DNA of 64,000 nucleotides from Saccharopolyspora gloriosae (GCF_022828475.1 NZ_CP059557.1:2294001-2358000); one strand, 5' to 3'. Shown: positions 1 through 9,345, counted from the first letter of the stretch. The notes: generated by a model not told the origin, from the letters alone. Program-made: numbers and translations.

Positions 1-1
1 C

Positions 2-364
2 GCGCCGGGAGCCGACCTGGTGCCGATGGTCAAACCGCAGTTCGAGGTCGGCAAGCAGCGGTTGGGCTCCGGTGGTGTGGTGCGGGATCCTGAACTGCGG
101 GCGGAGGCCGTGCTCGACGTGGTGCGTTTTGCCGCGGAGGCAGGGGTGGGCCTGCAAAGCGTTGCGGCAAGCCCGTTGCCCGGCCCGTCGGGCAATGTGG
201 AGTTCTTCGTCTGGTTGCGGGCCGGGACGAGCACGGACCCGGCGGCGGCCGCGGAGCTCGTAGCCGACGCGGTACGCAGAGGACCGCAGACGACGGGTAA
301 AACCGGCGGGGCCGGGGAGGCCACCGCTGGAACGACCGAGCACCGACAAGGGAGCCGGAGTTGA
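2..364 (+). CDS. tlyA: 16S/23S rRNA 2'-O-methyltransferase TlyA, C-terminal part
   Basis: This is the 3' end of a gene that enters from the left edge in the frame of position 2; about 120 residues are visible. The KPQFEVG segment, followed by GGVVRDP and then SPLPGPSGNVEF near the C-terminus, is characteristic of the Rossmann methyltransferase domain of TlyA. TlyA methylates ribose 2'-OH groups of 16S and 23S rRNA, and its loss gives capreomycin resistance in mycobacteria. The N-terminal S4 domain lies outside the window. A low-complexity tail of about 30 residues follows the conserved domain. The stop TGA (362-364) overlaps the TTG start of the NAD kinase gene, so the two are translationally coupled, as in Rv1694-Rv1695. 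Confidence 0.93.
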   Translation, partial: APGADLVPMVKPQFEVGKQRLGSGGVVRDPELRAEAVLDVVRFAAEAGVGLQSVAASPLPGPSGNVEFFVWLRAGTSTDPAAAAELVADAVRRGPQTTGKTGGAGEATAGTTEHRQGSRS

Positions 365-1254
365 CCCGAGAGGTGCTGCTGGTGGTGCACACCGGTAAAC
401 AGCACAATCTGCGCACGGCGGAGAAGGTCGCCGGGCAGCTGGTCGGTGCCGGCTTGCGCGTTCGGGTGTTGGAGGACGAAGCGCGCGACCTCAGCCCCGG
501 CTGCTACACCCAGGCCGTCCCGTCCGGGCCGCACGCGGCCGCGGGGACGGAATTGGTGTTCGTCCTCGGTGGCGACGGGACGCTGTTGCGTGCCGCCGAA
601 CTCGCCCGGCTGACGGGGGTTCCGGTGTTCGGGGTCAACCTCGGGCGGGTCGGGTTCCTCGCGGGAGCCGACTCCGATGCGCTGGACCAGGCGGTGCTGG
701 CCGTGGTCGAGGGGCGGTATCACGTCGAAGAACGCATGACCATCGATGTCACCGCGATGCTCGACGGTCGTGTCCTGGCGACGACGTGGGCCTTGAACGA
801 GGCCAGCGTGGAGAAGAGCAGCCGGGAACGCATCCTCGACGTGGTCGTCGAGGTCGACGGCCATCCGGTGTCGGCGTTCGGGTGTGACGGGGTGCTGTGC
901 TCCACGCCGACCGGTTCCACCGCCTACGCCTTCTCGGCGGGCGGCCCCGTCGTCTGGCCTGAAGTGCAGGCATTGCTGGTGGTTCCGAGCAACGCGCACG
1001 CGTTGTTCGCCCGTCCGCTGGTGGTGTCGCGGAACTCGACCGTCGCGTTGGAGATCGACCACGGGGGCCACGACGCGGTGCTGTGCTGCGACGGTCAACG
1101 ACATTTCGACCTGCCCGCGGGTGCCAGGGTCGAAGTCATCACCGGCGCGAACCCGTTGCGACTGGTTCGGCTGTACGACGCGTCGTTCACCGATCGGCTT
1201 GTGCGGAAGTTCGAATTGCCGGTGCAAGGATGGCGCGGTCCGGCAGCCGATTGA
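361..1254 (+). CDS. nadK: NAD kinase
   Basis: The 297-residue protein phosphorylates NAD+ to NADP+ in the cytoplasm. The GGDGT motif (residues 70-74) carries the catalytic Asp, and TPTGSTAYA (182-190) is the second family signature. Length fits the actinobacterial PpnK family. The start is TTG at 361 inside the TTGA overlap with tlyA, and no other start upstream of the conserved N-terminal strand (EVLLVVHTG) is better placed. It is part of the conserved tlyA-nadK-recN block. No regulatory element of its own is visible. Confidence 0.96.
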   Translation: MTREVLLVVHTGKQHNLRTAEKVAGQLVGAGLRVRVLEDEARDLSPGCYTQAVPSGPHAAAGTELVFVLGGDGTLLRAAELARLTGVPVFGVNLGRVGFLAGADSDALDQAVLAVVEGRYHVEERMTIDVTAMLDGRVLATTWALNEASVEKSSRERILDVVVEVDGHPVSAFGCDGVLCSTPTGSTAYAFSAGGPVVWPEVQALLVVPSNAHALFARPLVVSRNSTVALEIDHGGHDAVLCCDGQRHFDLPAGARVEVITGANPLRLVRLYDASFTDRLVRKFELPVQGWRGPAAD

Positions 1255-1337
1255 CCGGCCAAGATCGACCGGTCGGGGCGTCCGCGGTGAACCTGCCCGC
1301 GCGGATCGGTGACATTGATCGGGCTGGCGGGGCTCGG

Positions 1338-1355
1338 GCGGTCGGGGCCGACCGC
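1338..1355. promoter_or_regulatory. Perfect inverted repeat just upstream of recN
   Basis: GCGGTCGG (1338-1345) and CCGACCGC (1348-1355) form an 8-bp perfect palindrome separated by GG, ending 13 nt before the preferred GTG start of recN. It could be an operator or a 5' mRNA hairpin that affects ribosome access. No LexA box (GAAC-N4-GTTC) is visible in the 114-bp nadK-recN gap. Function is unknown. Confidence 0.3.
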
Positions 1356-1368
1356 TAGGGTGCTTGAT

Positions 1369-3180
1369 GTGTTGGCTGAGATGCGCATCCAAGGTTTGGG
1401 AGTCATCGACGATGCCACGCTTGAGCTGCACCCTGGCCTGACCGTGGTGACCGGTGAGACCGGAGCTGGCAAGACGATGGTGGTCACGGGGCTGCACCTG
1501 CTCAGCGGTGGTCGCGCCGATGCTTCGCGAGTCCGATCCGATAGTCCTCGGGCTCTGGTGGAAGGGCGATTCGAGGTCGCCCCTGAAACGGGGGCGGCGA
1601 AAGTCGCCAGGGACGCCGGTGCTGAACCGGACGATGACGGCAGCCTCATCGCGCTGCGCAGTGTGAACAACGATGGTCGTTCTCGCGCGCACTTGGGCGG
1701 TCGGGCGGTGCCGAACGCGGTGCTCTCGGAGTTGTCGGAACAGCTGCTGGCGGTGCACGGGCAGAACGATCAACTCAGGTTGCTGCGCGCTGGTGAGCAG
1801 CGGGCGGTGCTGGACCGGTTCGCCGGCGACTCGGTGGCCGATGTTCTCGCCGAGTACCAGCGAGTTCGCGCGGCTTGGGCCGACACGGTGCGGGAGTTGA
1901 CCGAGCGCACCGAACGGGCACGAGAGTGGGCGCGCGAGGCCGAGCTGCTCCGGCACGGCTTGGACGAGATCGAGGCCGTTGCTCCTGAGCAGGGGGAGGA
2001 CGCGGCACTGGTCGATGAGGCCCGACGGCTCTCCGACGTCGACCAGTTGCGCGAGATCGCCGCGGGCGCTCAGCACGCGGTGAGCGGCGCGGCGGACGGA
2101 GATCCGGAGTCTCCTGGCGCGATGGGCCTGCTCAGCGATACGCGACGCCGCCTCGGCGGTGCCGAAGATCCCGTTCTGCGCGATCTGGAGACCCGGGTGG
2201 CGGAGGCCACCGCGGTGCTGGCCGATGTCGGTGCCGAGCTCGGCGGTTATCTGGATCGATTGGACGCGGATCCCGGTCGGCTGGAGCAGGTGCTCGCGCG
2301 GCAGGCCGAGCTGAAGAACTTGACGAAGAAGTACGCCGCCGACATCGACGGTGTGCTGGCCTGGGCTGCGGACGCTCGCGAGCGCTTGACGGGGATGGAC
2401 ACCTCTGACGAGGCGCTGGCGGCACTGGCGCAGCGCCGGGACGAACTCGCCGTGGAGCTCGCGGAGCACGCACAGGTGCTGTCCACGGAACGGCAGGAGG
2501 CCGCAGTCGGACTTGCCGCGGCGGTGTCCGAAGAGCTCACCGGTCTGGCCATGGCGCAGGCTCGGCTGGAGGTCGTGGTCGAGGCGAAGGAAACCGACGA
2601 GTCCGATTCCTCCGCGCTGCTGGTGGGCGACCGAACGCTGGCCGCAGGCCCGGAAGGTACGGATGAGGTCGAGCTTCGGCTGATCGCACATTCCGGAGCA
2701 CCGTCGTTGCCGATCCACAAGGGAGCGTCGGGCGGCGAGCTTTCGCGGGTGATGCTCGGCCTCGAGGTGGTGCTGGCGGACGCCGACACGGTGCCGACGC
2801 TGGTGTTCGACGAGGTCGACGCCGGAGTGGGCGGCCGCGCTGCCGTCGAGATCGGTCGGCGTTTGGCGAGACTGGCCCGGACCCACCAGGTTGTGGTGGT
2901 CACCCACCTCGCGCAGGTCGCCGCGTACGCCGACCGGCACCTGGTGGTCGACAAGGGGTCGAATGAGACCGGACTGACCCGTAGCGACGTGCGCACGGTC
3001 GCCGACGGCAAACGCGTCGCCGAGCTCGCTCGGATGCTGGCGGGTCTGGACTCCACCGCGACCGGGCGCGCACATGCGGAGGAGTTGCTGGCGACCGCCG
3101 CCTCCCACAAGGCGACGGCGGAACCCGGCCGAGGGAAGAGCCGGGCCAAGAAGAAGGACGCCGCGACGAGCTCCCGTTGA
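1369..3180 (+). CDS. recN: DNA repair protein RecN
   Basis: SMC-like ATPase for double-strand break repair. The GTG at 1369 gives MLAEMRIQGLGVID, which matches family N-termini and a length of 603 residues; an in-frame GTG at 1309 would add 20 residues without family support. Walker A is GETGAGKT (about residues 29-36). A long Glu/Ala/Arg-rich coiled-coil region fills the middle. The C-terminal half carries the ABC signature GASGGELSRV, Walker B VFDEVDAGVGG and the His-switch region VVTHLAQVAAYAD. The last 25 residues are a basic tail (RGKSRAKKKD). It lies between nadK and steA, as in mycobacteria. Confidence 0.95.
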   Translation: MLAEMRIQGLGVIDDATLELHPGLTVVTGETGAGKTMVVTGLHLLSGGRADASRVRSDSPRALVEGRFEVAPETGAAKVARDAGAEPDDDGSLIALRSVNNDGRSRAHLGGRAVPNAVLSELSEQLLAVHGQNDQLRLLRAGEQRAVLDRFAGDSVADVLAEYQRVRAAWADTVRELTERTERAREWAREAELLRHGLDEIEAVAPEQGEDAALVDEARRLSDVDQLREIAAGAQHAVSGAADGDPESPGAMGLLSDTRRRLGGAEDPVLRDLETRVAEATAVLADVGAELGGYLDRLDADPGRLEQVLARQAELKNLTKKYAADIDGVLAWAADARERLTGMDTSDEALAALAQRRDELAVELAEHAQVLSTERQEAAVGLAAAVSEELTGLAMAQARLEVVVEAKETDESDSSALLVGDRTLAAGPEGTDEVELRLIAHSGAPSLPIHKGASGGELSRVMLGLEVVLADADTVPTLVFDEVDAGVGGRAAVEIGRRLARLARTHQVVVVTHLAQVAAYADRHLVVDKGSNETGLTRSDVRTVADGKRVAELARMLAGLDSTATGRAHAEELLATAASHKATAEPGRGKSRAKKKDAATSSR

Positions 3181-3279
3181 TCGAATTAGTCCGTTTGGAT
3201 CAATCAAGAAGGTCTGATCGGCGGTGCCCCCACGGCGTGGCGGCCTCTCGGACGGTGGTCCCTTTGTCACCATCGGTTC

Positions 3280-4464
3280 ATGAAGCTCAGTGGTCTGCTC
3301 GCACGCCAGGAGGAAGTTCGGCCGGGAGTGATCGGAACGGCGCGGGTTCCACGTCGCACCGACGAGCTGCCGCAGCGGCTCGGTCCCGGTGACATCGTCC
3401 TGCTGGACCAGGTCGACCTCGATCGCCGGACGGCGGACACCTTGGTGGCGGCCGGCGTCGTCGGCGTGGTCAACGCCGCCCCGTCTATTTCGGGCCGGTT
3501 CCCCAACCTGGGGCCGGAGGTGCTGTCGGCTGCCGGGGTCGCCCTGATCGACGGCGTCGGCAGAGAACCGATGCGCGTGATCAAGGACGGCGCACGGTTG
3601 CGGCTGCACGAAGGCCGGTTGTACTCGGGTGATCGTGAGGTCGGCTGCGGCGCCGAACAGGACGCCGACTCGATCGCGGATCAGCTGATCGAAGCCAAGG
3701 CCGGGATGACCGCGCAGCTGGAGGCGTTCTCGGCCGACACCATCGAGTTCTTGCGCACCGAGCGGATGCTCATTCTCGACGGCGTCGGGGTGCCGGCGGT
3801 GACCGTGCCGATCGAGGATCGTCACGTGCTGGTGCTGGTGCCCGGCTACGGGCACGTCGACGATCTCAAACGGCTCAAGCGCTACATCAAGTACTACCGG
3901 CCGGTTTTGATCGGCGTGGACGCCGGAGCGGACACGTTGCTCCGCGCCGGTTACCGCCCCGACGTGATCGTCGGTGATCCAGGTGGAATCGCGACCGAGA
4001 CGTTGAAGCGTGCGACGGAAGTGGTCGTTCCGGCCCACCTGGACGGCCATGCCCCGGGGATCGAGCGCATCCAGGATCTCGGTATCGGTGCGCTGACCTT
4101 CCCGGCTTCCGGGAACCCGGAGGATCTGGCATTGCTGATCGCCGATGCTCATAACGCCCGCCTCGTGGTGACGGTCGGTTTCCAGGCGACGCTGCACGAG
4201 TTCCTCGATCGCGGCCGGTCCGGTTCGAACCCATCGACCTTCCTGACCAGGTTGCGCTTGGGCAGCAGGCTCGTCGACGGTGCGGCGGTCGCCTCGTTGC
4301 AGCGCGCCGCCGGATCGAACGGCGCGCTCGTTCTGCTCTTCTTCGCCGCACTCGTGGTGCTGGCGGTGGCTTTGGCGGTGTCCGGTTTCGGCGACTCCTT
4401 CTTCTCGGTGATCGTCGACTTCGGCCGTTCCGCGTTCGAGCAGGCGGGGGAGTGGTTCGCATGA
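3280..4464 (+). CDS. steA: SteA-like cytokinetic ring / cell division protein
   Basis: The 394-residue protein belongs to the RecN-adjacent family related to thiamin pyrophosphokinases (Rv1697 family). In Corynebacterium, SteA and SteB form a membrane complex at the division septum that helps activate the cell-wall hydrolase RipA. Visible features are a large soluble N-terminal region, the VIVGDPGG loop of the pyrophosphokinase-like fold, and one transmembrane helix near residues 347-367 (GALVLLFFAALVVLAVALAV), followed by a short amphipathic tail. The ATG at 3280 is 99 nt after recN. Its stop overlaps the steB start (ATGA at 4461-4464), which fits coupled synthesis of the two partners. Confidence 0.9.
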   Translation: MKLSGLLARQEEVRPGVIGTARVPRRTDELPQRLGPGDIVLLDQVDLDRRTADTLVAAGVVGVVNAAPSISGRFPNLGPEVLSAAGVALIDGVGREPMRVIKDGARLRLHEGRLYSGDREVGCGAEQDADSIADQLIEAKAGMTAQLEAFSADTIEFLRTERMLILDGVGVPAVTVPIEDRHVLVLVPGYGHVDDLKRLKRYIKYYRPVLIGVDAGADTLLRAGYRPDVIVGDPGGIATETLKRATEVVVPAHLDGHAPGIERIQDLGIGALTFPASGNPEDLALLIADAHNARLVVTVGFQATLHEFLDRGRSGSNPSTFLTRLRLGSRLVDGAAVASLQRAAGSNGALVLLFFAALVVLAVALAVSGFGDSFFSVIVDFGRSAFEQAGEWFA

Positions 4465-5399
4465 TCTCGCTGCGGCAGCACGTGATCTCCCTGATCGCGG
4501 TCCTGTTGGCCTTGGCCGTGGGAATCGTGCTCGGGTCGACTTCGCTGAGCGAACGATTGCTCTCGCACGTAGGTCAGGAGCGGGACTCCCTGAGCCGTCA
4601 GGTCGATGAGCTGGACGCTGACCGGGCCGCGCTGCGCGGCGAACTTGATGGCGCACATCGGTTCAGCGCCGCGACGGCGCCGCTGGCCGTGCAGGGCAGG
4701 CTCGCGGATCACGGCGTCGTCCTGTTCAGCTCTTGGGACGTACCGGAGCAGGACAGGACTGCGATGCGCGGGCTGCTCGAATCCTCCGGGGCGCAGGTGG
4801 CGGGTGAAGTGCGACTGTCCGAGGCCGTGGCGGATCCGGACCGAGCCGATCAGGTGCGTCGATTGGTGACCCGGTTGTTGCCCGCGGGCGTGCAGCTGCC
4901 CACCGCGACCGACGTCGGCACGCTCACCGGTGGACTGCTCGGACCGCTGACCTTGCTCGATCAGCGGAGCGGGGCGGCCCAGGTCTCGCCGGAGGAGCGG
5001 GAGGCGGCGATCACCGGGCTGACCGAGGGGGGCTTCGCCACCGCTGTGGGCGAGGTGCGGTCCGCGCCGCTCGCGCTCGTGCTCACCGGCGGAGGGGCCG
5101 GTGGAGCCGGCGCTGCCGACCGAGCGGCATTCTTCGCTCGCTTCGCGTCCCAATTGGATCGGTCCGGAGGTGGTGCGGTTCTCGCGGGTGGTCGCGGATC
5201 CGCTGACGGTGACGGGTCGGTCGGGTTCGCGCGTGCCGATACCGCGATCTCCTCGACGCTTTCGACCGTGGACAACGCGGAGACCCCGCAGGGCGAGGTG
5301 GCCGCGGTGCTGGCATTGCGGGAGCAGCTCGACCGCCGGGCCGGGCATTACGGCACGGCCAGCAGCGCTGAAGGCATGGTGCCCGGAACGCGCGACTGA
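4461..5399 (+). CDS. steB: SteB / MctB-family membrane protein (DUF3186)
   Basis: The 312-residue partner of SteA is homologous to Rv1698, also called the outer-membrane copper protein MctB. The ATG at 4461 within the ATGA overlap gives MISLRQHVISLIAVLLALAV, a short cytosolic segment plus one transmembrane helix (about residues 8-28). A coiled coil (about residues 35-65, ERDSLSRQVDELDADRAALR) follows, then an exported Gly/Ala-rich globular domain. In Corynebacterium the coiled coil of SteB contacts RipA. An in-frame GTG 9 nt upstream is also possible. The division role is favoured by synteny; the copper channel role rests on mycobacterial work only. Confidence 0.88.
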   Translation: MISLRQHVISLIAVLLALAVGIVLGSTSLSERLLSHVGQERDSLSRQVDELDADRAALRGELDGAHRFSAATAPLAVQGRLADHGVVLFSSWDVPEQDRTAMRGLLESSGAQVAGEVRLSEAVADPDRADQVRRLVTRLLPAGVQLPTATDVGTLTGGLLGPLTLLDQRSGAAQVSPEEREAAITGLTEGGFATAVGEVRSAPLALVLTGGGAGGAGAADRAAFFARFASQLDRSGGGAVLAGGRGSADGDGSVGFARADTAISSTLSTVDNAETPQGEVAAVLALREQLDRRAGHYGTASSAEGMVPGTRD

Positions 5400-5655
5400 C
5401 CGGGGTCGTGCCCGGCCCGGCGGTGCGGCCGCGCCGGGCGGCGCATACGCGAGTGCGCCGCCCGGCTGGACGACCCGGCAAGCCTGAACACCGCTCCGTG
5501 CCCGGGGGAGGGGCCGGGCACGGTGGGCGGGGTCGGCGCCGGGTCGGGTTCGGAAGTCCATGCCATTGATGATGTTCGAGAATTATTCGAATAGCGATAA
5601 TTCGATGGGGTGACATTCCTGGATCGCTCGGCGGGGGTGTGATCAGACTTGGGCC
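5400..5655. other. Intergenic region between steB and the XRE gene
   Basis: This gap of about 255 bp starts very G+C-rich with several overlapping short inverted repeats (possible terminator material for steB near 5400-5530). It turns A+T-rich at 5570-5610, where the promoter of the next gene probably lies. No coding frame with family-like sequence is seen. Confidence 0.5.
5580..5603. promoter_or_regulatory. Candidate operator upstream of the XRE regulator
   Basis: GAATTAT (5580-5586) and ATAATTC (5597-5603) form a 7-bp perfect inverted repeat with a 10-bp spacer, in the only A+T-rich patch of the region, 53 bp before the XRE gene. The half-site spacing of about 17 bp centre to centre suits a dimeric helix-turn-helix protein. 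Autoregulation is inferred from position only. Confidence 0.4.
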
Positions 5656-6687
5656 ATGAGCGAGATGCGATCCACCGAGAACGGCAGTGCCGACGAGCCG
5701 GGGTCCGCCGGGAGTCGGCTCAGCCGGCAGCAGGCCGGTGAGGCCGACTCCGGGGGCATGCCGGTCGACGACCGGTACGCCCCGGCAGGTCACCGGCAGA
5801 GGGGCACTGACCGGGATTCCGAGGCTCCACCTGGCCGTGCGCCGGTCAGCCCGATGGTGCGGCGGTACCTGCTCGCCGGCGAACTGCGGAGGCTACGGCA
5901 CGCGGCACGGCTGACCCACGCCGACGTGGCCGCCCGCTTGAGTTGGCCGCAGGCGAAGGTGAGCAAGATCGAAGGAGCACGGCAGAGCGTCGGGATCGAC
6001 GCGGTCATCGCTCTCGCGGACATCTGCCACGCCGACACCGAACATCGTGATCGGTTGGTCGATTTGGCGCGTTCCGCGCGGGAGCGCGGATGGTGGGAGT
6101 CCTACCGGGATGTGCTGCCGGCGGATGTGCGGCAGCACATCGGGTTCGAGGCCGAAGCCGTGACCGTGAAACTGTTCGCCACCGAGACCGTGCCTGATCT
6201 GGTGCAGACCCGGGACTACGCGGAGGCCGTCAGGGAGGTGCGGCTCTCGGACCACTCGGCGGCGGAGCTCGAACGGTCGCTCGAAGTGCTCCACCGCAGG
6301 CAGCAGCGGGTGGAGTCCGGAGATGTCCGGCTGGACTTGACGATCGCCGAATCGTCGCTGCGCCGGGAGGTCGGTGGCCGGGGAGTGCTGGCGGGGCAGT
6401 TGGACCGGCTGCGGGAGCTGGCTCGGCGAGAAGCCGTGACCGTACGGGTACTTCCGTTCAGCGCGGGAGCGTTGGCGACCGACGAGCCGTTCTCGTTGCT
6501 CTCGTTCGAACTGGACCTTCCCGCAACGGTGGTGAGGACGTTCGGTTCGAGCACCGCCCTGGATGATGATCCGGTGACGGTGGAGGCCGATCGCGCACTT
6601 CTGCGGCGTCTCTCCGCGACCGCGTTGTCACCCGATGATTCGCTCCGCTGGCTCGAGGTGGCGGGAAGGTCCCTTGTGGGCGGCTGA
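5656..6687 (+). CDS. XRE-family regulator with DUF5753 domain
   Basis: The 343-residue protein has a Cro/C1-type helix-turn-helix at about residues 74-130 (ELRRLRHAARLTHADVAARL, then WPQAKVSKIEGA) and a DUF5753 domain over about 155-335 (GFEAEAVTVKLFA, VPDLVQT, TIAESSLRREVGG, RVLPFSAGA). This architecture is very common in morphologically complex actinomycetes, often beside a small DUF397 gene. No DUF397 frame is visible here. Unusual is the N-terminal extension of about 65 polar, Gly/Ser/Pro-rich residues before the HTH. The gene interrupts the conserved steB-pyrG junction, so it is an accessory insertion. DNA target and ligand are unknown. Confidence 0.85.
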   Translation: MSEMRSTENGSADEPGSAGSRLSRQQAGEADSGGMPVDDRYAPAGHRQRGTDRDSEAPPGRAPVSPMVRRYLLAGELRRLRHAARLTHADVAARLSWPQAKVSKIEGARQSVGIDAVIALADICHADTEHRDRLVDLARSARERGWWESYRDVLPADVRQHIGFEAEAVTVKLFATETVPDLVQTRDYAEAVREVRLSDHSAAELERSLEVLHRRQQRVESGDVRLDLTIAESSLRREVGGRGVLAGQLDRLRELARREAVTVRVLPFSAGALATDEPFSLLSFELDLPATVVRTFGSSTALDDDPVTVEADRALLRRLSATALSPDDSLRWLEVAGRSLVGG

Positions 6688-6786
6688 CCGAGGATGCGGG
6701 TGAGGTTGCAGTGGCAGGAGTGGAACTTGCACCAACGGCGGTTGACCTGGAGCTCCTCATCGTGTTCCAAGCCATGCGGGTCGCCG

Positions 6787-6815
6787 TGTACCGGAGGTTC
6801 ATCGTGCGTTAGGCT
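6787..6815 (+). promoter_or_regulatory. Candidate pyrG promoter
   Basis: TAGGCT at 6810-6815 is a plausible -10 hexamer, with a weak -35 (TGTACC, 6787-6792) 17 bp upstream. It gives a 5' leader of roughly 80 nt before pyrG. The same TAGGCT hexamer occurs upstream of parA and khtT in this window, which supports it as a housekeeping -10 sequence here. Confidence 0.35.
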
Positions 6816-6902
6816 GAAATCCCGTGGGAGAGACGGATTCAGCCGTCCTGCCAGCGCAGATTCACTAGCCCGGCGACGGCTTGACCACGGGGAGCCTTCT
6901 TG

Positions 6903-8600
6903 GTGCCGCAAGCACGCACGATCAAGCACGTGTTCGTCACGGGAGGTGTCGCCTCCTCACTCGGCAAAGGCCTGACCGCGTCGAGTCTCGGCGAACTCCT
7001 GACCTCCCGCGGCCTGCGGGTGACGATGCAGAAGCTCGATCCATACCTCAACGTCGACCCCGGAACGATGAACCCGTTCCAGCACGGCGAGGTCTTCGTT
7101 ACCGAGGACGGGGCTGAAACAGACCTCGACATCGGACACTATGAGCGGTTCCTTGACCGGGACCTCACCAAGAACGCGAATGTGACGACCGGCCAGGTCT
7201 ACTCGGCGGTCATCGCGAAAGAACGCCGTGGCGAATACCTGGGCGATACGGTCCAGGTGATTCCGCACATCACCGACCAGATCATCGCTCGCATCCGTGC
7301 GATGTCCGAACCGGACGAGGACGGCCGCACGCCCGACGTGGTCATCACCGAGGTCGGCGGCACGGTCGGGGACATCGAATCCCTGCCGTTCCTGGAGGCC
7401 TGCCGCCAGATGCGGCACGACGTCGGCCGCGACAACTGCTTTTTCCTGCACGTGTCGCTGGTGCCGTACCTGGCTCCGTCCGGCGAGCTGAAGACGAAGC
7501 CGACCCAGCACTCGGTGGCCGCGTTGCGCAACATCGGCATCCAGCCCGACGCGCTGGTGTGTCGCGCCGATCGTGATCTCCCTGAGGATCTCAAGCGCAA
7601 GATCGCGCTGATGTGCGATGTGGACTCCGACGGGGTCGTCGCCTGCCCGGACGCCCCGTCGATCTACGACATTCCGCGGGTGCTGCACGGCGAAGGGTTG
7701 GACGCGTACCTGGTCCGGCGCCTCGGGCTGCCGTTCCGGGACGTCGACTGGACGGTGTGGGGTGACCTGCTGGACCGGGTGCACAAGCCGACCGAACGGG
7801 TGCGGATCGCGCTCGTCGGCAAGTACGTGGACCTGCCCGACGCCTACCTCTCGGTCACCGAGGCGTTGCGCGCGGGAGGCTTCGCGCACCGGGCGAAGGT
7901 CGAGATCGCGTGGGTCCCGTCCGACGAATGCGAGACCGACTCCGGCGCGGCGCACGCTCTTGCCGGGATGGACGGTGTGCTGATTCCAGGCGGGTTCGGC
8001 GTCCGCGGGATCGAAGGCAAGCTCGGGGCGATCCGCTACGCCCGTACGCACGGCATTCCCACCCTCGGCCTGTGCCTGGGCCTGCAGTGCATGGTGATCG
8101 AGGTGGCTCGCTCGCTGGCCGAGCTCAAGCGGGCGAACTCCGCGGAGTTCGAGGAGCCCTGCCAGCACCCGGTGATCAGCACGATGGCGGACCAGCGCGA
8201 TGTGCTCTCCGGGGATCGGGACATGGGCGGCACGATGCGGCTCGGTTCGTACCCGGCGAAATTGGTCGAAGGTTCGGTCGTCGCCGACGCGTACGGCACG
8301 CTCGATGTCGCCGAGCGGCACCGGCATCGCTACGAGGTGAACAACGCCTACCGGGACCGGCTGGCCAAGGCGGGCCTGGTGTTCTCCGGCACCTCACCCG
8401 ACGACCGCCTGGTCGAGTTCGTGGAGCTCTCGCGCGAGCAGCACCCGTTCTTCGTCGGAACGCAGGCGCATCCCGAGCTCAAGAGCCGCCCGACCCGCCC
8501 GCACCCGCTGTTCGCGGCTTTCGTCCGGGCCGCCGTGGACTACCGCGCGGCGGAACGGCTCCCGGTCGAGTTGTCGGACAACGTGCAGGCAGGGGTCTGA
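6903..8600 (+). CDS. pyrG: CTP synthase
   Basis: Converts UTP, ATP and glutamine to CTP. The amidoligase domain begins at [20 protein letters not shown] (P-loop-like), and the glutamine amidotransferase domain carries the nucleophile Cys in LCLGLQCM and the His/Glu end of the triad in HPELKSRP. Length of about 565 residues is normal. GTG at 6903 has a GGGGAG ribosome site 8 nt upstream; TTG at 6900 is an alternative only one codon longer. It is followed 22 nt later by the Nudix gene, the same order as Rv1699-Rv1700. Confidence 0.97.
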   Translation: MPQARTIKHVFVTGGVASSLGKGLTASSLGELLTSRGLRVTMQKLDPYLNVDPGTMNPFQHGEVFVTEDGAETDLDIGHYERFLDRDLTKNANVTTGQVYSAVIAKERRGEYLGDTVQVIPHITDQIIARIRAMSEPDEDGRTPDVVITEVGGTVGDIESLPFLEACRQMRHDVGRDNCFFLHVSLVPYLAPSGELKTKPTQHSVAALRNIGIQPDALVCRADRDLPEDLKRKIALMCDVDSDGVVACPDAPSIYDIPRVLHGEGLDAYLVRRLGLPFRDVDWTVWGDLLDRVHKPTERVRIALVGKYVDLPDAYLSVTEALRAGGFAHRAKVEIAWVPSDECETDSGAAHALAGMDGVLIPGGFGVRGIEGKLGAIRYARTHGIPTLGLCLGLQCMVIEVARSLAELKRANSAEFEEPCQHPVISTMADQRDVLSGDRDMGGTMRLGSYPAKLVEGSVVADAYGTLDVAERHRHRYEVNNAYRDRLAKAGLVFSGTSPDDRLVEFVELSREQHPFFVGTQAHPELKSRPTRPHPLFAAFVRAAVDYRAAERLPVELSDNVQAGV

Positions 8601-8622
8601 TCCGCACCCGTAAGGTGGCGTC

Positions 8623-9285
8623 GTGAGCGCACAGAATCCGAGCGACGAGATCGAACGGACCGACGGCACGCATCAGTTCGCCACCACGGCGTCCACCGAC
8701 GTCTACGTGGGCAAGATCTTGGCCCTACGGGCCGACGAGGTCGCCATGCCCGGCGGTGGACGGGCTCGCCGGGAGGTCGTCGAGCACCTCGGTGCCGTGT
8801 CCGTGGTCGCGTTGGACGAGCACGATCAGGTCGTCCTGATCCACCAGTACCGCTATCCGATGGGACGGCGGCTCTGGGAGCTGCCCGCGGGATTGCTCGA
8901 CGTCGCAGATGAGGACCCGCTGCGGACCGCGCAGCGGGAACTCGCCGAAGAGGTCGGGCTGGCCGCCGAATCCTGGTCGGTGCTGGCGGACATCGCGTCC
9001 TCGCCGGGATTCACCGATCAGAGCGAACGCGTGTTCCTGGCGAGTTCGCTCACGGATGTCGGGCGTCCGGTGGCCACCGGTGACGAGGAAGCGGATCTGG
9101 TGATCCGGCGGTTCCCGTTCGACGAAGCGGTGCGGATGGTGTTCAGCGGAGAGATCGTGAACGCTCCCGCGGTCGCGGGGCTGCTGGCGGCGCACGCGGT
9201 CCGGACCGGTGCGGTCGAGCCGAGGCCGCCGTCGGCGCCCTGGGGCGACCGGCCGCACCGGCTGCGCACTCGGTTGGACGGGTAG
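8623..9285 (+). CDS. Nudix hydrolase, ADP-ribose pyrophosphatase type
   Basis: The 220-residue protein contains the Nudix box spanning GLLDVADEDPLRTAQREL and continuing AEEVGL, with the REL-EE-G metal-binding residues intact, preceded by LWELPAG. This is the ADP-ribose/nucleoside-diphosphate-sugar hydrolase type (Rv1700 family), which recycles ADP-ribose to AMP and ribose 5-phosphate. The start is GTG at 8623, 22 nt after pyrG, so the two are probably cotranscribed. Substrate assignment is by family and synteny. A strong hairpin (9308-9345) lies just after its stop. Confidence 0.92.
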   Translation: MSAQNPSDEIERTDGTHQFATTASTDVYVGKILALRADEVAMPGGGRARREVVEHLGAVSVVALDEHDQVVLIHQYRYPMGRRLWELPAGLLDVADEDPLRTAQRELAEEVGLAAESWSVLADIASSPGFTDQSERVFLASSLTDVGRPVATGDEEADLVIRRFPFDEAVRMVFSGEIVNAPAVAGLLAAHAVRTGAVEPRPPSAPWGDRPHRLRTRLDG

Positions 9286-9307
9286 TCGACGGACGAGGAC
9301 GACCAAT

Positions 9308-9345
9308 GCGGGTCCGCTGCCGATGTTCCTCGGCGGCGGACCCGT
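9308..9345. terminator. Strong bidirectional terminator hairpin
   Basis: Sixteen consecutive pairs form between 9308-9323 and 9330-9345 (two of them G-T wobbles), with a 6-nt loop (TGTTCC), followed on the plus strand by TTTCC. It lies between the convergent Nudix and TM2 genes, so it can serve both. Confidence 0.8.

Noticed and set aside
1255-1368. LexA (SOS) box upstream of recN
   Set aside because: No GAAC-N4-GTTC match or close variant is present; only the GCGGTCGG palindrome is seen.
6694-6975. Small gene (DUF397 partner) between the XRE gene and pyrG
   Set aside because: The frame overlaps the pyrG start, is Ser/Arg/Cys-rich, and lacks the DUF397 pattern.
6957-8327. 456-codon open frame antisense to pyrG, and similar long antisense frames at 2247-3149, 11312-12757, 22574-24388, 29961-32045 and 36155-38275
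   Set aside because: These mirror the codon bias of the real genes on the other strand in very G+C-rich DNA; they show no recognisable domains and are rich in Arg, Pro and His.
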